Notes: generated from the letters alone by a model not told the origin. 64,000 nucleotides of DNA from Fimenecus sp045595185 (GCA_045595185.1 JAZNZX010000058.1:4390-68389); one strand, 5' to 3'. Positions 52,573 to 61,849 are shown, counted from the first letter of the stretch. Numbers and translations are program-made.

Positions 52573-54084
52573 ATGATTACAGGCGAATTAAAATCAAAAA
52601 TTGATAAGATTTGGGATACTATCTGGACAGCAGGTATTTCATCACCAACAACAGTTCTTGAGCAGATTACATACCTTATGTTTATGAAACTTCTTGATGA
52701 TAATGAAATCAGAAAAGAAGGTAATGCTGCTGCTCTTGGTTTTCCATATAAGAGCAAGATTTTCAAGGATGGTGAATTCACACCTGACGATGGTAATACA
52801 AGCATTGCTTATAGTGAACTCCGTTGGAAAAAGTTCCATAATTCAGAGCCGAATGTAATGTTTGATACTGTGAGAAATTTTGTGTTCCCATTTGTCAAAT
52901 CAGTTAACGGTGAGGGTAAAGATACTGCTTTCTCTCGCTTTATGAATGATGCTGTTTTCCTTATTCCAACACCAAAGGTTCTTGCAGTATGTGTTGATAC
53001 CCTTAACGAAATCGATATGAGTAATAAGGACATTATGGGTGATGTTTATGAATATTGCCTTGGACTTATGTCCTCTGCAGGTGCATTAGGTCAGTTCAGA
53101 ACACCTCGTCATATTGTTGATATGATGGTTGAGCTTGTCCGTCCTAATATTGATGATAAAATTCTTGACCCTGCAATGGGTAGTGCAGGTTTCCTTTTAG
53201 GTAGTGCGAAATATATCCAGAATAATTATAAAACTGAACTGATGCGTAAGGATGTTGTAGAGCATTACAACAAAACAATGTTCAATGGCTTTGATACAGA
53301 CCCAACAATGCTTCGTATCGGTGCTATGAATATGCTTCTTCACGGCGTAGAAGAGCCAAATATTGACCGTCAGGATTCACTTTCTGATGATAATACTGTC
53401 CGTGATGAGTATTCACTTATTCTTGCAAACCCACCATTTACAGGTAGCGTTTTCCAGGAAGATATCAGCAAGGATATTTTAGCCCTTTGCAAGACAAAGA
53501 AAACAGAGCTCTTGTTCCTTGCTTTGTTTATAAAATCACTTAAAATTGGTGGCAGATGTGCTTGTATAGTTCCCGACGGTGTCCTTTTCGGCTCATCAAA
53601 TGCACATAAGTCAATCAGAAAAGAACTTATTGAAAACAATTGCTTGCAGGCTGTAATTTCAATGCCTTCAGGCGTGTTCAAGCCATATGCAGGTGTTTCA
53701 ACTGCTGTTCTTGTGTTCAAGAAAGACCCGTCAGGCACAAAAGATGTGTGGTTCTATGATATGCAGGCTGACGGACACACTCTTGACGATAAGCGTACAC
53801 CTATTGACGATAATGATATCCCTGATATCATTGCAAGATTTAAAGATTGTCATTCTGAGCAGAGCGAAGAATCTCAACGAGAACGCACAGAAAAATCTTT
53901 CTTCGTCGGGAAAGACGAAATTGTGTCAAACGACTATGACCTTTCAATCAATAAGTATAAGAAAACCGAATATGTGCCGATTGAGTACCCAAGTACTGAA
54001 GAAATAATGGCAAATATCCGTGAATTAGAAATTGAAATCGGCTCAGCGATGGATGAACTTGAAAAAATGCTTGGATTAAACTGA
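52573..54084 (+). CDS. hsdM: Type I restriction-modification system DNA methyltransferase subunit HsdM
   Basis: 503 residues. N-terminal HsdM helical domain (KIDKIWDTIWTAGIS...YLMFMKLLDDNE), then an N6-adenine methyltransferase with SAM-binding motif I DPAMGSAGF (Asp199) and catalytic motif IV NPPF (Asn286). Forms the modification complex with HsdS. Residues about 426-435 (CHSEQSEESQ) are the translation of an interspersed repeat inserted in frame, between the family's ARFKD strand and its RTEKSFFV motif. Everything after it still matches the family (EIVSNDYDLSINKYKK), so the protein may still work. Confidence 0.95.
   Translation: MITGELKSKIDKIWDTIWTAGISSPTTVLEQITYLMFMKLLDDNEIRKEGNAAALGFPYKSKIFKDGEFTPDDGNTSIAYSELRWKKFHNSEPNVMFDTVRNFVFPFVKSVNGEGKDTAFSRFMNDAVFLIPTPKVLAVCVDTLNEIDMSNKDIMGDVYEYCLGLMSSAGALGQFRTPRHIVDMMVELVRPNIDDKILDPAMGSAGFLLGSAKYIQNNYKTELMRKDVVEHYNKTMFNGFDTDPTMLRIGAMNMLLHGVEEPNIDRQDSLSDDNTVRDEYSLILANPPFTGSVFQEDISKDILALCKTKKTELLFLALFIKSLKIGGRCACIVPDGVLFGSSNAHKSIRKELIENNCLQAVISMPSGVFKPYAGVSTAVLVFKKDPSGTKDVWFYDMQADGHTLDDKRTPIDDNDIPDIIARFKDCHSEQSEESQRERTEKSFFVGKDEIVSNDYDLSINKYKKTEYVPIEYPSTEEIMANIRELEIEIGSAMDELEKMLGLN
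53849..53876 (+). repeat. GTCATTCTGAG-type repeat inside hsdM
   Basis: GTCATTCTGAGCAGAGCGAA-GAATCTC, the same unit as the intergenic copies at 16458, 20235, 38831 and 52152, here within the coding sequence in the open frame. Confidence 0.85.
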
Positions 54085-54105
54085 TTTTTTTAGGTTTTTA
54101 TAAAA

Positions 54106-54126
54106 CAAATTCGGATTTGTAGGGAT
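54106..54126 (+). repeat. Lone MITE-like element end upstream of hsdS
   Basis: CAAATTCGGATTTG then TAGGGAT, matching the inverted right end of the 8337 and 20196 elements. The AGGGATG portion doubles as the hsdS ribosome binding site. Confidence 0.55.
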
Positions 54127-54132
54127 GAATGT

Positions 54133-55287
54133 ATGAAAGTTAAGTTAGGAGAAGTTTTCACGATTTCATCAGGTGGAACACCTAATAAAAATGAAAACAG
54201 TTATTATGATAATGGTACTATTCCTTGGGTGAAAACAGGCGATTTAAAAGAGAAATACATATCAAATAATGTTGATTATATTACGGAACTTGGACTTCAA
54301 AATAGTTCAGCTAAATTGTTTCCTGTAAATACTGTACTTGTTGCTATGTATGGTGCAACAATAGGTGCTTGTTCTATTTTGGCTTTTGAAGCATCCACTA
54401 ATCAAGCTTGTGCAGCTTTTTTGCCTAATGAAAAGGTATTGCCAGAATATTTATATTATTTTCTTTGTGCTAATAAAGAGTACTTCATAAATGATGGTGT
54501 GGGTGGTGCACAACCTAATATATCAGCTGGTTATTTAAAAAAAGTTGCGTTTGAGTTAAAATCAATTTTAGAGCAAAAGGAAATCGTTGATATTCTTGAT
54601 AAAGTTAAGTCGATAATTGATAATCGCAAGCAACAACTCCAGCAACTTGATGAGTTAGTCAAAGCCCGATTTGTCGAACTGTTTGGAACCCCATTGGTAA
54701 ATGAAAAAGAATGGTCAATAAAAAACACAGGAGAAATTTGTGTTGTTACTGATGGCTCTCATTTTAGTCCCCTAGGAAAAGATGAAGGATACCCTATGCT
54801 CTCTGTTAAAAATATGAGAAAAGATGGTTTTAATTACAATGGATGTAAATTAGTTTCTCAAGAAGACTATGAATTATTGGTTAAACAAGGATGCAAACCA
54901 TTAAAAGATGATGTGTTAATCGCAAAAGATGGTAGCTACTTTTACTACGGATTTGTTGTAAAAGAGGAAATTGAGCAAGCGGTACTTTCTTCTATTGCTA
55001 TTCTTAGACCTAACAAAGAACAAATTAATCCTGAGTTTTTATGCAGGTATATGCGTTCAAATGAAATTGTAGATTTAGTTGGTAAAAATTATGTGACAGG
55101 TGCCGCTATTAAGAGGGTTATCTTGAAAGGAATTAAACAGATTCCTATTATGATGCCACCATTAGAACTTCAAAATGAATTTGCCACATTTGTTGAACAA
55201 GTAGATAAATCAAAATTTGTCATACAGAAAGCACTTGACGAAGCACAAACACTTTTTGACAGTCTAATGCAAGAATATTTTGGGTGA
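54133..55287 (+). CDS. hsdS: Type I restriction-modification specificity subunit HsdS
   Basis: 384 residues in the two-half layout: target recognition domain 1 (about 1-150, SGGTPNKNENSYYDNGTIPWVKTGDL), a central conserved helix (QQLQQLDELVKARFVELFGTP, about 165-185), target recognition domain 2 (about 190-350) and a C-terminal conserved helix. Determines the DNA sequence that HsdM and HsdR act on. Composition is more AT-rich than hsdM, as expected for a frequently exchanged subunit. It is followed 6 bases later by an unrelated cargo rather than by hsdR. Confidence 0.93.
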   Translation: MKVKLGEVFTISSGGTPNKNENSYYDNGTIPWVKTGDLKEKYISNNVDYITELGLQNSSAKLFPVNTVLVAMYGATIGACSILAFEASTNQACAAFLPNEKVLPEYLYYFLCANKEYFINDGVGGAQPNISAGYLKKVAFELKSILEQKEIVDILDKVKSIIDNRKQQLQQLDELVKARFVELFGTPLVNEKEWSIKNTGEICVVTDGSHFSPLGKDEGYPMLSVKNMRKDGFNYNGCKLVSQEDYELLVKQGCKPLKDDVLIAKDGSYFYYGFVVKEEIEQAVLSSIAILRPNKEQINPEFLCRYMRSNEIVDLVGKNYVTGAAIKRVILKGIKQIPIMMPPLELQNEFATFVEQVDKSKFVIQKALDEAQTLFDSLMQEYFG

Positions 55288-55293
55288 CAACAT

Positions 55294-55920
55294 ATGTTAG
55301 ATGTAAAAGTAAATACAAATGGTAATGAAATTTCCATTAACATCGAAAATGCAAATTATTTATGGTTTTTGCACTATATGGATGGATATTTTAGATGTAC
55401 TATTGAATTAATAGATAAACTGGATAGCAACGAAAATAAGACTTTAATTTATCCAATATTATTCAGCTTTTCACAATATCTTGAATTGTGGCTTAAACTA
55501 TTGGTGTTGACTGCAAATGATTCTAGTAATGTTAAAGAACTTAAATTAGATATACATACAATAAAAAACATAATTAAAAATATGGTAGAAAAGAATAGCG
55601 AACTTTTGAAATCTTATGATGTTGACATTGATTCATTATTTCAAATAGAGGTTAAGTATCAATATTTCAATGATTTTGTAATTAACGGTGAAAATTTATC
55701 TATGTCATCAAGATTTCCCCTTGATAATAAAACAGATAACATAATAATTAATTTTGACAAAATTGAAGAGATTGAAAAAGATAACTATGTAACCTTTAAA
55801 AATAATATCTTTGATATTTTAAAGATAGCGAATGAAGTAACAAAGAATTTTTTTGGAAAATGGTTTTCAAACTATTTAGCTAATTTTGATTATAGGAGTT
55901 ATAAATGGATTCTAAAATAA
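55294..55920 (+). CDS. Unknown mostly helical protein in a defence cargo
   Basis: 208 residues, markedly AT-rich. Predicted mainly alpha-helical with a beta start (MLDVKVNTNGNEISINI). The segment FSFSQYLELWLKLLVL (about 50-65) resembles the first helix of HEPN-like or related abortive-infection proteins (xxxxxYLELxLKxLL), but no RxxxxH catalytic motif is visible. It begins 6 bases after hsdS and its 3' end overlaps the next gene by 16 bases, so the two are translated together. Confidence 0.6.
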   Translation: MLDVKVNTNGNEISINIENANYLWFLHYMDGYFRCTIELIDKLDSNENKTLIYPILFSFSQYLELWLKLLVLTANDSSNVKELKLDIHTIKNIIKNMVEKNSELLKSYDVDIDSLFQIEVKYQYFNDFVINGENLSMSSRFPLDNKTDNIIINFDKIEEIEKDNYVTFKNNIFDILKIANEVTKNFFGKWFSNYLANFDYRSYKWILK

Positions 55921-56132
55921 TTACGATAATTGGCTTGGCTGTTACTCTTATTGGTACAATAATTACCTTTATGAAAATTTTTACTACACAAACAAAAAAT
56001 GTGGGAACATGGGGCTCTCTTGCAAATGCTCAAAATGATTTTGTAAAAGAACGTCGATGGGTATATATTGGATTAACATTAATTTTTATTGGAACAATTA
56101 TACAGATTATAGGAACTCTTTTAGTTGAGTAA
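55905..56132 (+). CDS. Small two-transmembrane protein
   Basis: 75 residues with two hydrophobic helices (about 4-25 and 50-73) joined by a polar loop (TQTKNVGTWGSLANAQNDFVKERR, about 29-51). It overlaps the preceding helical protein gene and has a strong AGGAG site, so it was probably acquired with it as a unit. 2-TM proteins of this kind act as membrane effectors in several abortive infection systems (inference). Confidence 0.6.
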   Translation: MDSKIITIIGLAVTLIGTIITFMKIFTTQTKNVGTWGSLANAQNDFVKERRWVYIGLTLIFIGTIIQIIGTLLVE

Positions 56133-56177
56133 AAATAACATAAGACATATAACAGATAATTTTAGATGAGGTAAAAC

Positions 56178-56912
56178 ATGAACAAATATGATGAAATGAA
56201 AAAAGATATTGAAGAGCTTATTGAAGAAGGACGGAAATTATATATTGCCATTGATAATGGAGATAAGGACCAATCAAAAGATTTAGTTTATTTTATCGGT
56301 TATTATGAAAGATGGTATTCAAAAGCACTAACTGTAGTTAAACAATTGTTGCCTGACAGAGTTAATGATTTCGTCTTTTTATATAAAAACGATAAACGAA
56401 AGAGTCTCAATGTGGAAACATACACCATATCGGACGCATTAAGAAGTATCAGTAGCAATTTTGGATATTATGGGCCACATACTGCAAAGTTATGTGTATT
56501 TAGACAAATTAACATGATTCAGAGCTGTTTGGATACTTTTGATAGCAAAGTTTATGATATTCAAAACATTTTGCAAGCTGACATTTTTGATTCCGAAATA
56601 GATTCAGCGAAACATCTTTTGAAAATGGGTTTCTTGCGTGCTGCTGGTGCAATTTGTGGTGTTGTTATTGAAAAACATTTTTTTGGAGTATGTGCCAATC
56701 ATAATATTAAAATAACAAAAAAGAACCCTACAATTGCTGATTATAATGATGCGTTAAAAGACAATATTTATGACACAATTGAGTGGAGAAGAATTCAGCG
56801 TTTAGGTGATATTCGTAATCTTTGTGACCATAGTAAGGATAGAGAGCCAACCAAAGATGAAGTTGAAGAGCTAATTGCAGGAACTGAAAAAACAATTAAA
56901 ACTATTTTTTAG
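56178..56912 (+). CDS. HEPN domain protein, putative RNase
   Basis: 244 residues, helical. The C-terminal third has the HEPN pattern: FLRAAGAICGVVIEKHFF (membrane-like helix, about 151-168) then R213-N-L-C-D-H218, the Rx4H motif with Asn after Arg, as in ribonuclease toxins of this superfamily. The N-terminal half contains a long amphipathic helical region (about 1-140). GAGGT precedes ATG 56178. Likely an effector or toxin of a phage-defence module; its partner is unproven. Confidence 0.65.
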   Translation: MNKYDEMKKDIEELIEEGRKLYIAIDNGDKDQSKDLVYFIGYYERWYSKALTVVKQLLPDRVNDFVFLYKNDKRKSLNVETYTISDALRSISSNFGYYGPHTAKLCVFRQINMIQSCLDTFDSKVYDIQNILQADIFDSEIDSAKHLLKMGFLRAAGAICGVVIEKHFFGVCANHNIKITKKNPTIADYNDALKDNIYDTIEWRRIQRLGDIRNLCDHSKDREPTKDEVEELIAGTEKTIKTIF

Positions 56913-56946
56913 GTTATATCTAATTCTTTGAATGGAGTGAATATTT

Positions 56947-58149
56947 TTGAATGTTTTTCTTTTAGGAAACGGTTTCGATTTGCATTTTAAGCTTCCAACT
57001 GCATATATTGATTTCTTACATACAGTAAAATTTCTTGTTGATTATTATGATGAATCAACAATGGATACAGTTGCAAAAGTGTTTGGTGATGAAAGGCTAA
57101 AAAGCAAATGTAAAAATATTGCTGACAGTTATCTTGAATATGAATATTTTTATAAAGAAATTTCATTACCAAATGATATGATTAAAAATCTGATTGAAAA
57201 AGCTAAAACAAATATTTGGTATCAATATTTTTCAACTGCAATTGATAAAGAACTTACTTGGATTGATTTTGAGAAGGAAATTGCTATTGTTATAGATTGT
57301 TTCAATAAACATTTTGATTTAATTGATGAAAGAATCACAGAAGAATATCAAAAGATGGTATATATTTTGTTACAGTTTTCATTTTTCTTAAAAATAGATA
57401 TAGATGATTTTGATTGGTGTTTCTTCTGGGGTGTAGATGAAGTTAAAAAAGAATATACGATAGAAAATCCAATTGGTTCAGAACTATATGAAATTGATAA
57501 AGAAAAGATTATACATGAATTATATTGTTCTCTTCGTGAATTTGCTGATATGCTAAAAGTATATTTAAAACTATTTATTGACTCCTTATCTAATAAACTT
57601 CATGAAGAAGATTATTCAATGAAAAATAATACATATCCAGATATGCATTGTGCATTCACTTTTAATTATACTAATACGATTGAAAAACTTTACACAACGG
57701 AAGAAGATGTTGTATATCATATACATGGGAATGTAGATGATAATATCGTGTTGGGGGTTAATCCTGATAAATACGATGAATCTGAAAATCTTGATACTTC
57801 TTTTATTTGTTTTAAAAAGTATTTTCAAAGGGTTTTTTATAAGACTGATGTTAGCTTTATAAAGAAAATATCATTTTTATATGAATTTAGAGATAGGGTA
57901 ACATTAGCTAATAGAGATATAACATTGTTTGTTATTGGACATTCTTTAGATGAAACAGATAAAGATATTATTCAAGAGATATTTAATATAGCAACGAAAA
58001 TAGTAATCTTTTATCATAAAGTTGAAAAAGTAGGAGATTACATAAAAAATTTAGTTGCAATATATGGCAAAACAGGTTTTGATGCATTAAGGACATCTAA
58101 AGATATAGAATTCTTGCCACATGAAACATCAGAACTATACCATTCTTGA
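56947..58149 (+). CDS. abiH: AbiH family abortive-infection protein
   Basis: 400 residues. The AbiH signature LLGNGFDLHFKLPTAYIDFL opens the protein, HGNVDDNIVLGVN occurs at about residue 258, and the end has FVIGHSLDETDKDI. AbiH was first found on a lactococcal plasmid as a phage-resistance gene; how it works is unknown. The start is TTG at 56947 behind GGAGTG. The neighbours (HEPN protein, type I R-M) agree with a defence role. Confidence 0.88.
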   Translation: MNVFLLGNGFDLHFKLPTAYIDFLHTVKFLVDYYDESTMDTVAKVFGDERLKSKCKNIADSYLEYEYFYKEISLPNDMIKNLIEKAKTNIWYQYFSTAIDKELTWIDFEKEIAIVIDCFNKHFDLIDERITEEYQKMVYILLQFSFFLKIDIDDFDWCFFWGVDEVKKEYTIENPIGSELYEIDKEKIIHELYCSLREFADMLKVYLKLFIDSLSNKLHEEDYSMKNNTYPDMHCAFTFNYTNTIEKLYTTEEDVVYHIHGNVDDNIVLGVNPDKYDESENLDTSFICFKKYFQRVFYKTDVSFIKKISFLYEFRDRVTLANRDITLFVIGHSLDETDKDIIQEIFNIATKIVIFYHKVEKVGDYIKNLVAIYGKTGFDALRTSKDIEFLPHETSELYHS

Positions 58150-58176
58150 TTATTTTTCCATATAGGAAGTGTGATT

Positions 58177-61100
58177 ATGACTCAATTTGATTTTATTCAG
58201 AATAATACTAAATACAAAGCTATATATGATGCTTGTGTATTGGCTGAAAATGCTGAAACACCATCGGATATGGCTTTGAGTTGTCGTAATGCTCTTTTGA
58301 CAATAGTTGAATTTATATACGATAAACACAGTGTAGAAATACCGAAAAATGCAACAATGCTTGAGCTTATCGACAACAAACTCATAACAGGGTTTGTTGA
58401 TAACAGCGTCATTCTTGAAACACTTCATTTCATCCGTAAGTTGGGTATGAATGCACAGCACGATAAGAATATCAAGAAAAAACATGCTCGTCTGGCTCTT
58501 GATAACCTTGCTTTCTTTGCAGAGTTTGTATATAGAAAATTTGAAAAGCCTGACACAGTTGCATCTTTCACAATTCCTGCATATATGAGTGAGGCAGAAA
58601 CCCGTCGTGTTTACATAGATGTTTATCTTGGTGAAGTTGGTTGGAATGTGCTTGAACCAACTGGCACAACAACTCTGCCAAACGGTACAGTTGTAAAAAG
58701 TGGTACAGTAATGCCTAATATGGCTTGTTGTGAAATCCCTGTTAAAGATATGCCTAATGCCTCGGGTATCGGGTTCTGCGATTATGTCCTTTATGGCAAG
58801 GACGGTAAGCCACTTGCTATTGTTGAGGCAAAAAAGACAAGTGTTGATGCAACTGTTGGCATTCAGCAAGTTAAAACCTATGGCGAATGTATGAAAAAGC
58901 AATATGGCTATGTTCCTGTGCTTTACTATACAAATGGTTATGAAATCTTTGTGATTGACGGACTTTATCCATCCCGTAAGGTGATGGCATTCCATACTGC
59001 TGAAGAGCTTGAATATATGATTCAGAAGCGTAGCAGAAATGATATAACTGACCTTGTAATCCGTGATGATATTTCTGGCAGACCATATCAAAAAATGGCT
59101 ATAACAAATGTTTGTGAGCGATTCAATGACCTGCACCGTCGTGGTCTTATCGTTATGGCTACGGGTACAGGTAAAACAAGAGTTTCAATCTCTCTTGTTG
59201 AAGTTCTTGCTCGTAACAAATGGATTAAAAATGTTTTGTTCCTTGCTGACCGTACAAGCCTTGTGCAACAGGCATTCAAGAATTTCCAGAAGATTTTACC
59301 TGATATGAGTTACTGTGTTCTTTCTGACAAATCTCTCGCAGACGAGCCAAACGCAAGAATCACATTTTCAACTCATCAGACAATGATAAATTATATTGAT
59401 GCTGAAAACAAAGAATTCACTTCGGCAAGATTTGACTTGATTATAGTTGACGAGGCACACCGTTCAATCTTCAATAAATACGGCTCAATTTTCTCATATT
59501 TTGACTGTTTGCTTGTAGGTCTTACTGCAACACCAAAAGACGAAGTTGATGCAAATACATATCATCTTTTCAACTGTGAAAATGGCGAACCAAACTTCTC
59601 ATATTCACTTGAAGAAGGCGTAAAAGAACATTATCTCGTGCCATACAGACTTAAGAGCAAAACAACAAAACTCTTGAGTCATGGCATTAAATACAGCGAT
59701 TTGAGTGCTACTGACAAGCAAAAAGTTGATGTACTCCTTGAAGATGTGCCAACTGATTATGTTATACCAAAAGAAACTCTCTTTAAGATTTTCTATAACG
59801 AAGATACTTGTCGCAGAGTCCTTGACGAAGTAATGACAAATGGCTTAAAGGTTGATTATGGTCAAAAAATCGGTAAAACAATCATTTTTGCATATAACCA
59901 CAAACACGCAAAACTGATTGTTGATGTGTTCAAGAAAACATATCCTAAATATGGTGAATATTATTGTCAGCTTATTGATAATCAGGTTAAAGGTGCAAAT
60001 GAGCTTATAACAAAATTTGAAACTGATGACAATTTCCGTATCGCAGTTTCTGTTGATATGCTTGACACAGGTGTTGACGTTCCAAGTGTATTGAATCTTG
60101 TATTCTTTAAACCAGTTAAATCAAAAATTAAGTTTGTCCAGATGATTGGTCGTGGTACTCGTCTTTGCGAAGGTCTTATTGACGGTAAGGATAAAGAGTT
60201 TTTCCTTATCTTCGACTACTGTGGCAACTTTGAATATTTTGACCAAAATCCTAATGGTACCGATGGCATTGTGTCAAAGTCAATTTCACAGAAACTCTTT
60301 GATGCAAAACTTAATCTTTTTGTTGAATTACAGAAAATCGAGCATCAGACAAATCCTGAACACAAGGCGTATTATGACAAAATCAAGCCTGAACTTATTA
60401 ATAAAGTTCTTGGCGTAAAAGCTAATAGTGCAAGAATTTCCGTAAGAGAAGAACTGGCTTATGTGGATAAATTCTGTGACAAGGAACGTTGGCAGGCTAT
60501 TTCGATTCTTGATGCAAAAGAAATGCAACTTCACATCTCAAAACTCGTTGATAGTGATATTGGTGAAGACAAAAAAGCACTTGCATTTGATGTTAAGATG
60601 TTTAATATTGAACTTTCTGTTCTTGCAAATGGCAACATCAGTGAAGCAACAAGAGCTGTTACTATGGTAAGAAAATCTGCAAGAATTCTTCTTGACTATG
60701 CGACTATTGACAGTGTAAGAGCAAAGGCTGACACCCTTAAAATACTTGCAGGTACAGACTTTTGGGATAGTCCAACAATCAGTGACCTTGAAAAATATCG
60801 TGACGAAGTCCGTGACCTTATGCAATACATCAGACCACAGGATGAACCGGTTGATATTGATACACCTGATGAGGTTCTTGACGGTGAATATGATGGCAAC
60901 GGTCTTATGGATATCAGAACATACAAAGAAAAGATTATTGATTATCTTGCTGAAAATACCAATAACCCAACCATTCAAAAAATCCGTAATCTTGAACCTA
61001 TTAATGCTAACGACCTTAAAGAGCTTGAACGCGTTCTCTGGGAAGAACTCGGCACAAAAGACGAATATAATAAGATTACAAACATTGATAATCTTGCTGC

Positions 61101-61368
61101 ATTCATCCGTTCAATTGTTGGTATCGAACAAGATGCAATCAATGAGAAATTCGGCGAATTCTTAAGTGGTAATACTTTCAATTCACAACAGCAGGAATTT
61201 GTTAAATCAATTATTGATTATGTTCGTGAAAATGGTGACATCAATGTAAACGACCTGATTGAAAAATCACCATTTGATAATTATGACATTATCACAATGT
61301 TTGGTGCTCAGGCTCAGATACTTCGAAACATCGTTGATATCATGCACAACAGCATCACCGCTGCATAA
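58177..61368 (+). CDS. hsdR: Type I restriction enzyme R subunit HsdR
   Basis: 1063 residues. Order: DUF4145-type helical N-terminus (about 15-115), restriction nuclease domain with the PD-(D/E)xK acid FCDYVLYGKDGKPLAIVEAKK (about 190-215), SF2 helicase motor with Walker A MATGTGKTR (about 327-335), VDEAH (about 421-425), LTATP and QMIGRGTRL, and a C-terminal EcoEI_R_C-like region. ATG 58177 is chosen with AGGAAG seven bases before. Completes the R-M system although hsdS and hsdR are 2.9 kb apart. Promoter unclear; it may be cotranscribed with the cargo. Confidence 0.95.
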   Translation: MTQFDFIQNNTKYKAIYDACVLAENAETPSDMALSCRNALLTIVEFIYDKHSVEIPKNATMLELIDNKLITGFVDNSVILETLHFIRKLGMNAQHDKNIKKKHARLALDNLAFFAEFVYRKFEKPDTVASFTIPAYMSEAETRRVYIDVYLGEVGWNVLEPTGTTTLPNGTVVKSGTVMPNMACCEIPVKDMPNASGIGFCDYVLYGKDGKPLAIVEAKKTSVDATVGIQQVKTYGECMKKQYGYVPVLYYTNGYEIFVIDGLYPSRKVMAFHTAEELEYMIQKRSRNDITDLVIRDDISGRPYQKMAITNVCERFNDLHRRGLIVMATGTGKTRVSISLVEVLARNKWIKNVLFLADRTSLVQQAFKNFQKILPDMSYCVLSDKSLADEPNARITFSTHQTMINYIDAENKEFTSARFDLIIVDEAHRSIFNKYGSIFSYFDCLLVGLTATPKDEVDANTYHLFNCENGEPNFSYSLEEGVKEHYLVPYRLKSKTTKLLSHGIKYSDLSATDKQKVDVLLEDVPTDYVIPKETLFKIFYNEDTCRRVLDEVMTNGLKVDYGQKIGKTIIFAYNHKHAKLIVDVFKKTYPKYGEYYCQLIDNQVKGANELITKFETDDNFRIAVSVDMLDTGVDVPSVLNLVFFKPVKSKIKFVQMIGRGTRLCEGLIDGKDKEFFLIFDYCGNFEYFDQNPNGTDGIVSKSISQKLFDAKLNLFVELQKIEHQTNPEHKAYYDKIKPELINKVLGVKANSARISVREELAYVDKFCDKERWQAISILDAKEMQLHISKLVDSDIGEDKKALAFDVKMFNIELSVLANGNISEATRAVTMVRKSARILLDYATIDSVRAKADTLKILAGTDFWDSPTISDLEKYRDEVRDLMQYIRPQDEPVDIDTPDEVLDGEYDGNGLMDIRTYKEKIIDYLAENTNNPTIQKIRNLEPINANDLKELERVLWEELGTKDEYNKITNIDNLAAFIRSIVGIEQDAINEKFGEFLSGNTFNSQQQEFVKSIIDYVRENGDINVNDLIEKSPFDNYDIITMFGAQAQILRNIVDIMHNSITAA

Positions 61369-61386
61369 ATCTAAATTAAAAAGTAC

Positions 61387-61420
61387 CAAAGGCTGACTCA
61401 TTTTATTGAGCCAGCCTTTG
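61387..61420 (+). terminator. Hairpin after hsdR
   Basis: Stem CAAAGGCTG (61387-61395)/CAGCCTTTG (61412-61420), extended inward by CTCA/TGAG across one mismatch. The following T-run is weak. Confidence 0.65.
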
Positions 61421-61488
61421 CTTTGTGATTTTGTTAAATTGTAATTATATTTCTTAGTTTTTCATTTTATATCTGCAATAATAGAACT

Positions 61489-61551
61489 TTAAAAATTGCT
61501 TTCAAATCTTCCATAATAGCTATCTGTGCTTGAGTTGATACTATATCCCAT
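61489..61551 (-). pseudogene. 20-codon frame downstream of the antitoxin gene, possible toxin remnant
   Basis: On the minus strand an ATG (61549-61551) overlaps the antitoxin stop (TAATG), opening a 20-codon frame that ends at TAA 61489-61491. The overlap is the kind used by antitoxin-toxin operons. A partner toxin (Fic for VbhA-type antitoxins) would be expected here, but only this stub remains. Sequence too short to identify. Confidence 0.25.
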
Positions 61552-61715
61552 TACGCATTCATATCGGCCTGTTCTAATACAAGTTGAATGTACTGTTCCA
61601 TTGTGATTTTATTCTCTAAAAGCTGACGGCACCACTCTTTGCATTGGTCGTCGATTGTATATCCTTCCATTTCAACTGATGCTGCAGCATTGTTTATAGC
61701 TCTGTCAATGGACAT
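61551..61715 (-). CDS. VbhA-like antitoxin
   Basis: 54 residues: MSIDRAINNAAASVEMEGY, then IDDQCKEWCRQLLENKITMEQYIQLV. The AxxASVxMEG(x)n helix followed by a short helix-turn-helix-like tail is the pattern of VbhA antitoxins that block Fic-domain toxins. GAGGTG precedes ATG 61715. No complete Fic gene is in the window, so it is orphaned here. Confidence 0.6.
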   Translation of the reverse strand: MSIDRAINNAAASVEMEGYTIDDQCKEWCRQLLENKITMEQYIQLVLEQADMNA

Positions 61716-61849
61716 AAGTTTCACCTCGTTATCAGATTAATGTTATCGTATCACATAATATTTATTTATTCAATATGAAAACATTTATAATGATTTATTA
61801 TTTAATAAATATGACACTTATAGAACAAACTGAAGAATTCATAAATATC

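Noticed and set aside
58150..59136. 328-codon open frame on the minus strand opposite hsdR
   Set aside because: It lies entirely opposite a well-supported HsdR coding sequence with family motifs, its translation is Cys/His/Ile-rich with no domain, and there is no ribosome binding site at its start.
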